DNA from: Bacteroidetes bacterium GWF2_33_16
GTDB lineage: Bacteria; Bacteroidota; Bacteroidia; Bacteroidales; UBA12077
Direction of reading: 5' to 3'
DNA length: 64,000 nucleotides
NCBI GenBank assembly: GCA_001768565.1
Contig: MEOE01000001.1
Coordinates: 62,001-126,000 of the forward strand
Under the pieces are notes generated by a model. It worked only from the letters and a program-made list of their open reading frames with translations, did no database searches and was not told where the DNA came from. The position numbers and the translations under genes are program-made. This document shows, one piece after another, positions 63,619 to 64,000 of the stretch (the stretch's first letter is position 1; every line of letters starts with the position of its first letter).

Positions 63619-64000
63619 ATGAATAAAATTGACTTTAAAAAACTCGATCAGGATTTCAAAAAATCACTTAAATCAAATGATTTTCAACAGGTTCTTGCTG
63701 ATTTGGACGAATGGTTTAAAACGGCAAAAAAGGAAGATCTGAATTATAATTCAGCATTATTTTTAAAGGGTTATATCTTAGAGTTTGGTAATAAGGATAT
63801 CGAGAACGCCAACATTTATTATGAACAGGTAAAAACCATTGATAATTTGTGGTTTACATTAGGAAATGAATTAATTGGTCAAAGTCCTGAAAAAGCAATA
63901 CTTTGCTACAGTAAAGTAAAAAAAGACATTGTTCAAAACAACTTGAATTTTAATATTGGACTATGTTATGAGATTTTAAAAGACACCAATAAATCGAATG
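63619..64000 (+). CDS. TPR-like protein (partial)
   Basis: The frame starts with ATG at 63619 and runs off the window end, 127 codons. The translation (MNKIDFKKLDQDFKKSLKSN...) is a helical protein with TPR-like patterns such as YNSALFLKGYILEFGN and KAILCYSKVKKD. It starts 48 bases after the glycogen fusion gene, so it may belong to the same transcript. Its function cannot be named from this part. Confidence 0.65.
   Translation, partial: MNKIDFKKLDQDFKKSLKSNDFQQVLADLDEWFKTAKKEDLNYNSALFLKGYILEFGNKDIENANIYYEQVKTIDNLWFTLGNELIGQSPEKAILCYSKVKKDIVQNNLNFNIGLCYEILKDTNKSN

Overview
The window looks like a chromosomal segment of a Bacteroidota bacterium, most likely an anaerobic or facultatively anaerobic Bacteroidales/Marinilabiliales-type organism. 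The reasons are the low GC content, one giant protein with a type A and one with a type B type IX secretion (T9SS) C-terminal domain, matches to the Bacteroidota promoter -7 box TAnnTTTG, few Shine-Dalgarno sequences, and a Bacteroidota-style glycogen cluster. No tRNA, rRNA, CRISPR array, phage gene or transposase was seen.

Layout. 1-2.9 kb (minus): two paralogous HyfB/NuoL-like proton-channel subunits, the second cut by the window edge. 3.2-4.9 kb (plus): a glycerophosphodiester phosphodiesterase and an alpha/beta hydrolase. 5.2-9.7 kb (minus): a three-gene NAD-linked formate dehydrogenase (NuoE-like, NuoF-like, bis-MGD catalytic subunit with Cys at the metal). 9.9-17.2 kb (mostly minus): molybdenum/tungsten cofactor genes (mobA, a MOSC-MogA fusion, moaC, moaA, moeA), two HD-domain hydrolases and an HTH-only ModE. 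17.3-24.1 kb: ppnP, P5C dehydrogenase, mscL, a DUF1456 protein, rlmF, a second methyltransferase, a DUF3795 protein and a lipoprotein. 24.2-27.1 kb: a Cys/Lys-rich exported protein, a small protein and a histidine kinase/response regulator pair. 27.1-31.2 kb: a tungstate-type ABC importer (wtpABC) with an outer-membrane porin gene inside the operon. 31.2-38.7 kb: a DUF1761 protein, a Shewanella-like PPP phosphatase, a CotH-like/DUF4956/VTC cluster, a ChaN-like protein, an M48 protease and a LigB-type dioxygenase. 38.9-51.8 kb: two divergent giant secreted proteins (2029 and 2209 residues). 52.0-54.0 kb: pgeF-like, B3/B4-domain and msrB genes. 54.3-63.6 kb: a glycogen cluster (debranching enzyme, DUF2934 protein, GT4 synthase, GH57, and a GT3-GT35 synthase/phosphorylase fusion), followed by a partial TPR-like gene.

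How the genes work together. Formate dehydrogenase, the Moco genes and the Wtp importer form one functional unit: take up tungstate or molybdate, build the pterin cofactor, oxidise formate (or reduce CO2) with NAD. A 24-bp inverted repeat, C(G/A)(T/A)TATG-N10-CATATCG, lies upstream of modE (17209-17232), of the P5C dehydrogenase gene (17665-17688) and of wtpA (27099-27122). It is a strong candidate ModE operator and ties these loci into one regulon.

A second candidate circuit is in 24.2-27.1 kb. Two copies of a triple TTAA direct repeat with 10-11 bp spacing lie upstream of the kinase/regulator operon and of the Cys/Lys-rich exported protein. The sensor domain of the kinase and that protein each carry five cysteines, which suggests a metal- or thiol-stress sensing system. 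These two circuits are the most interesting content of the window.
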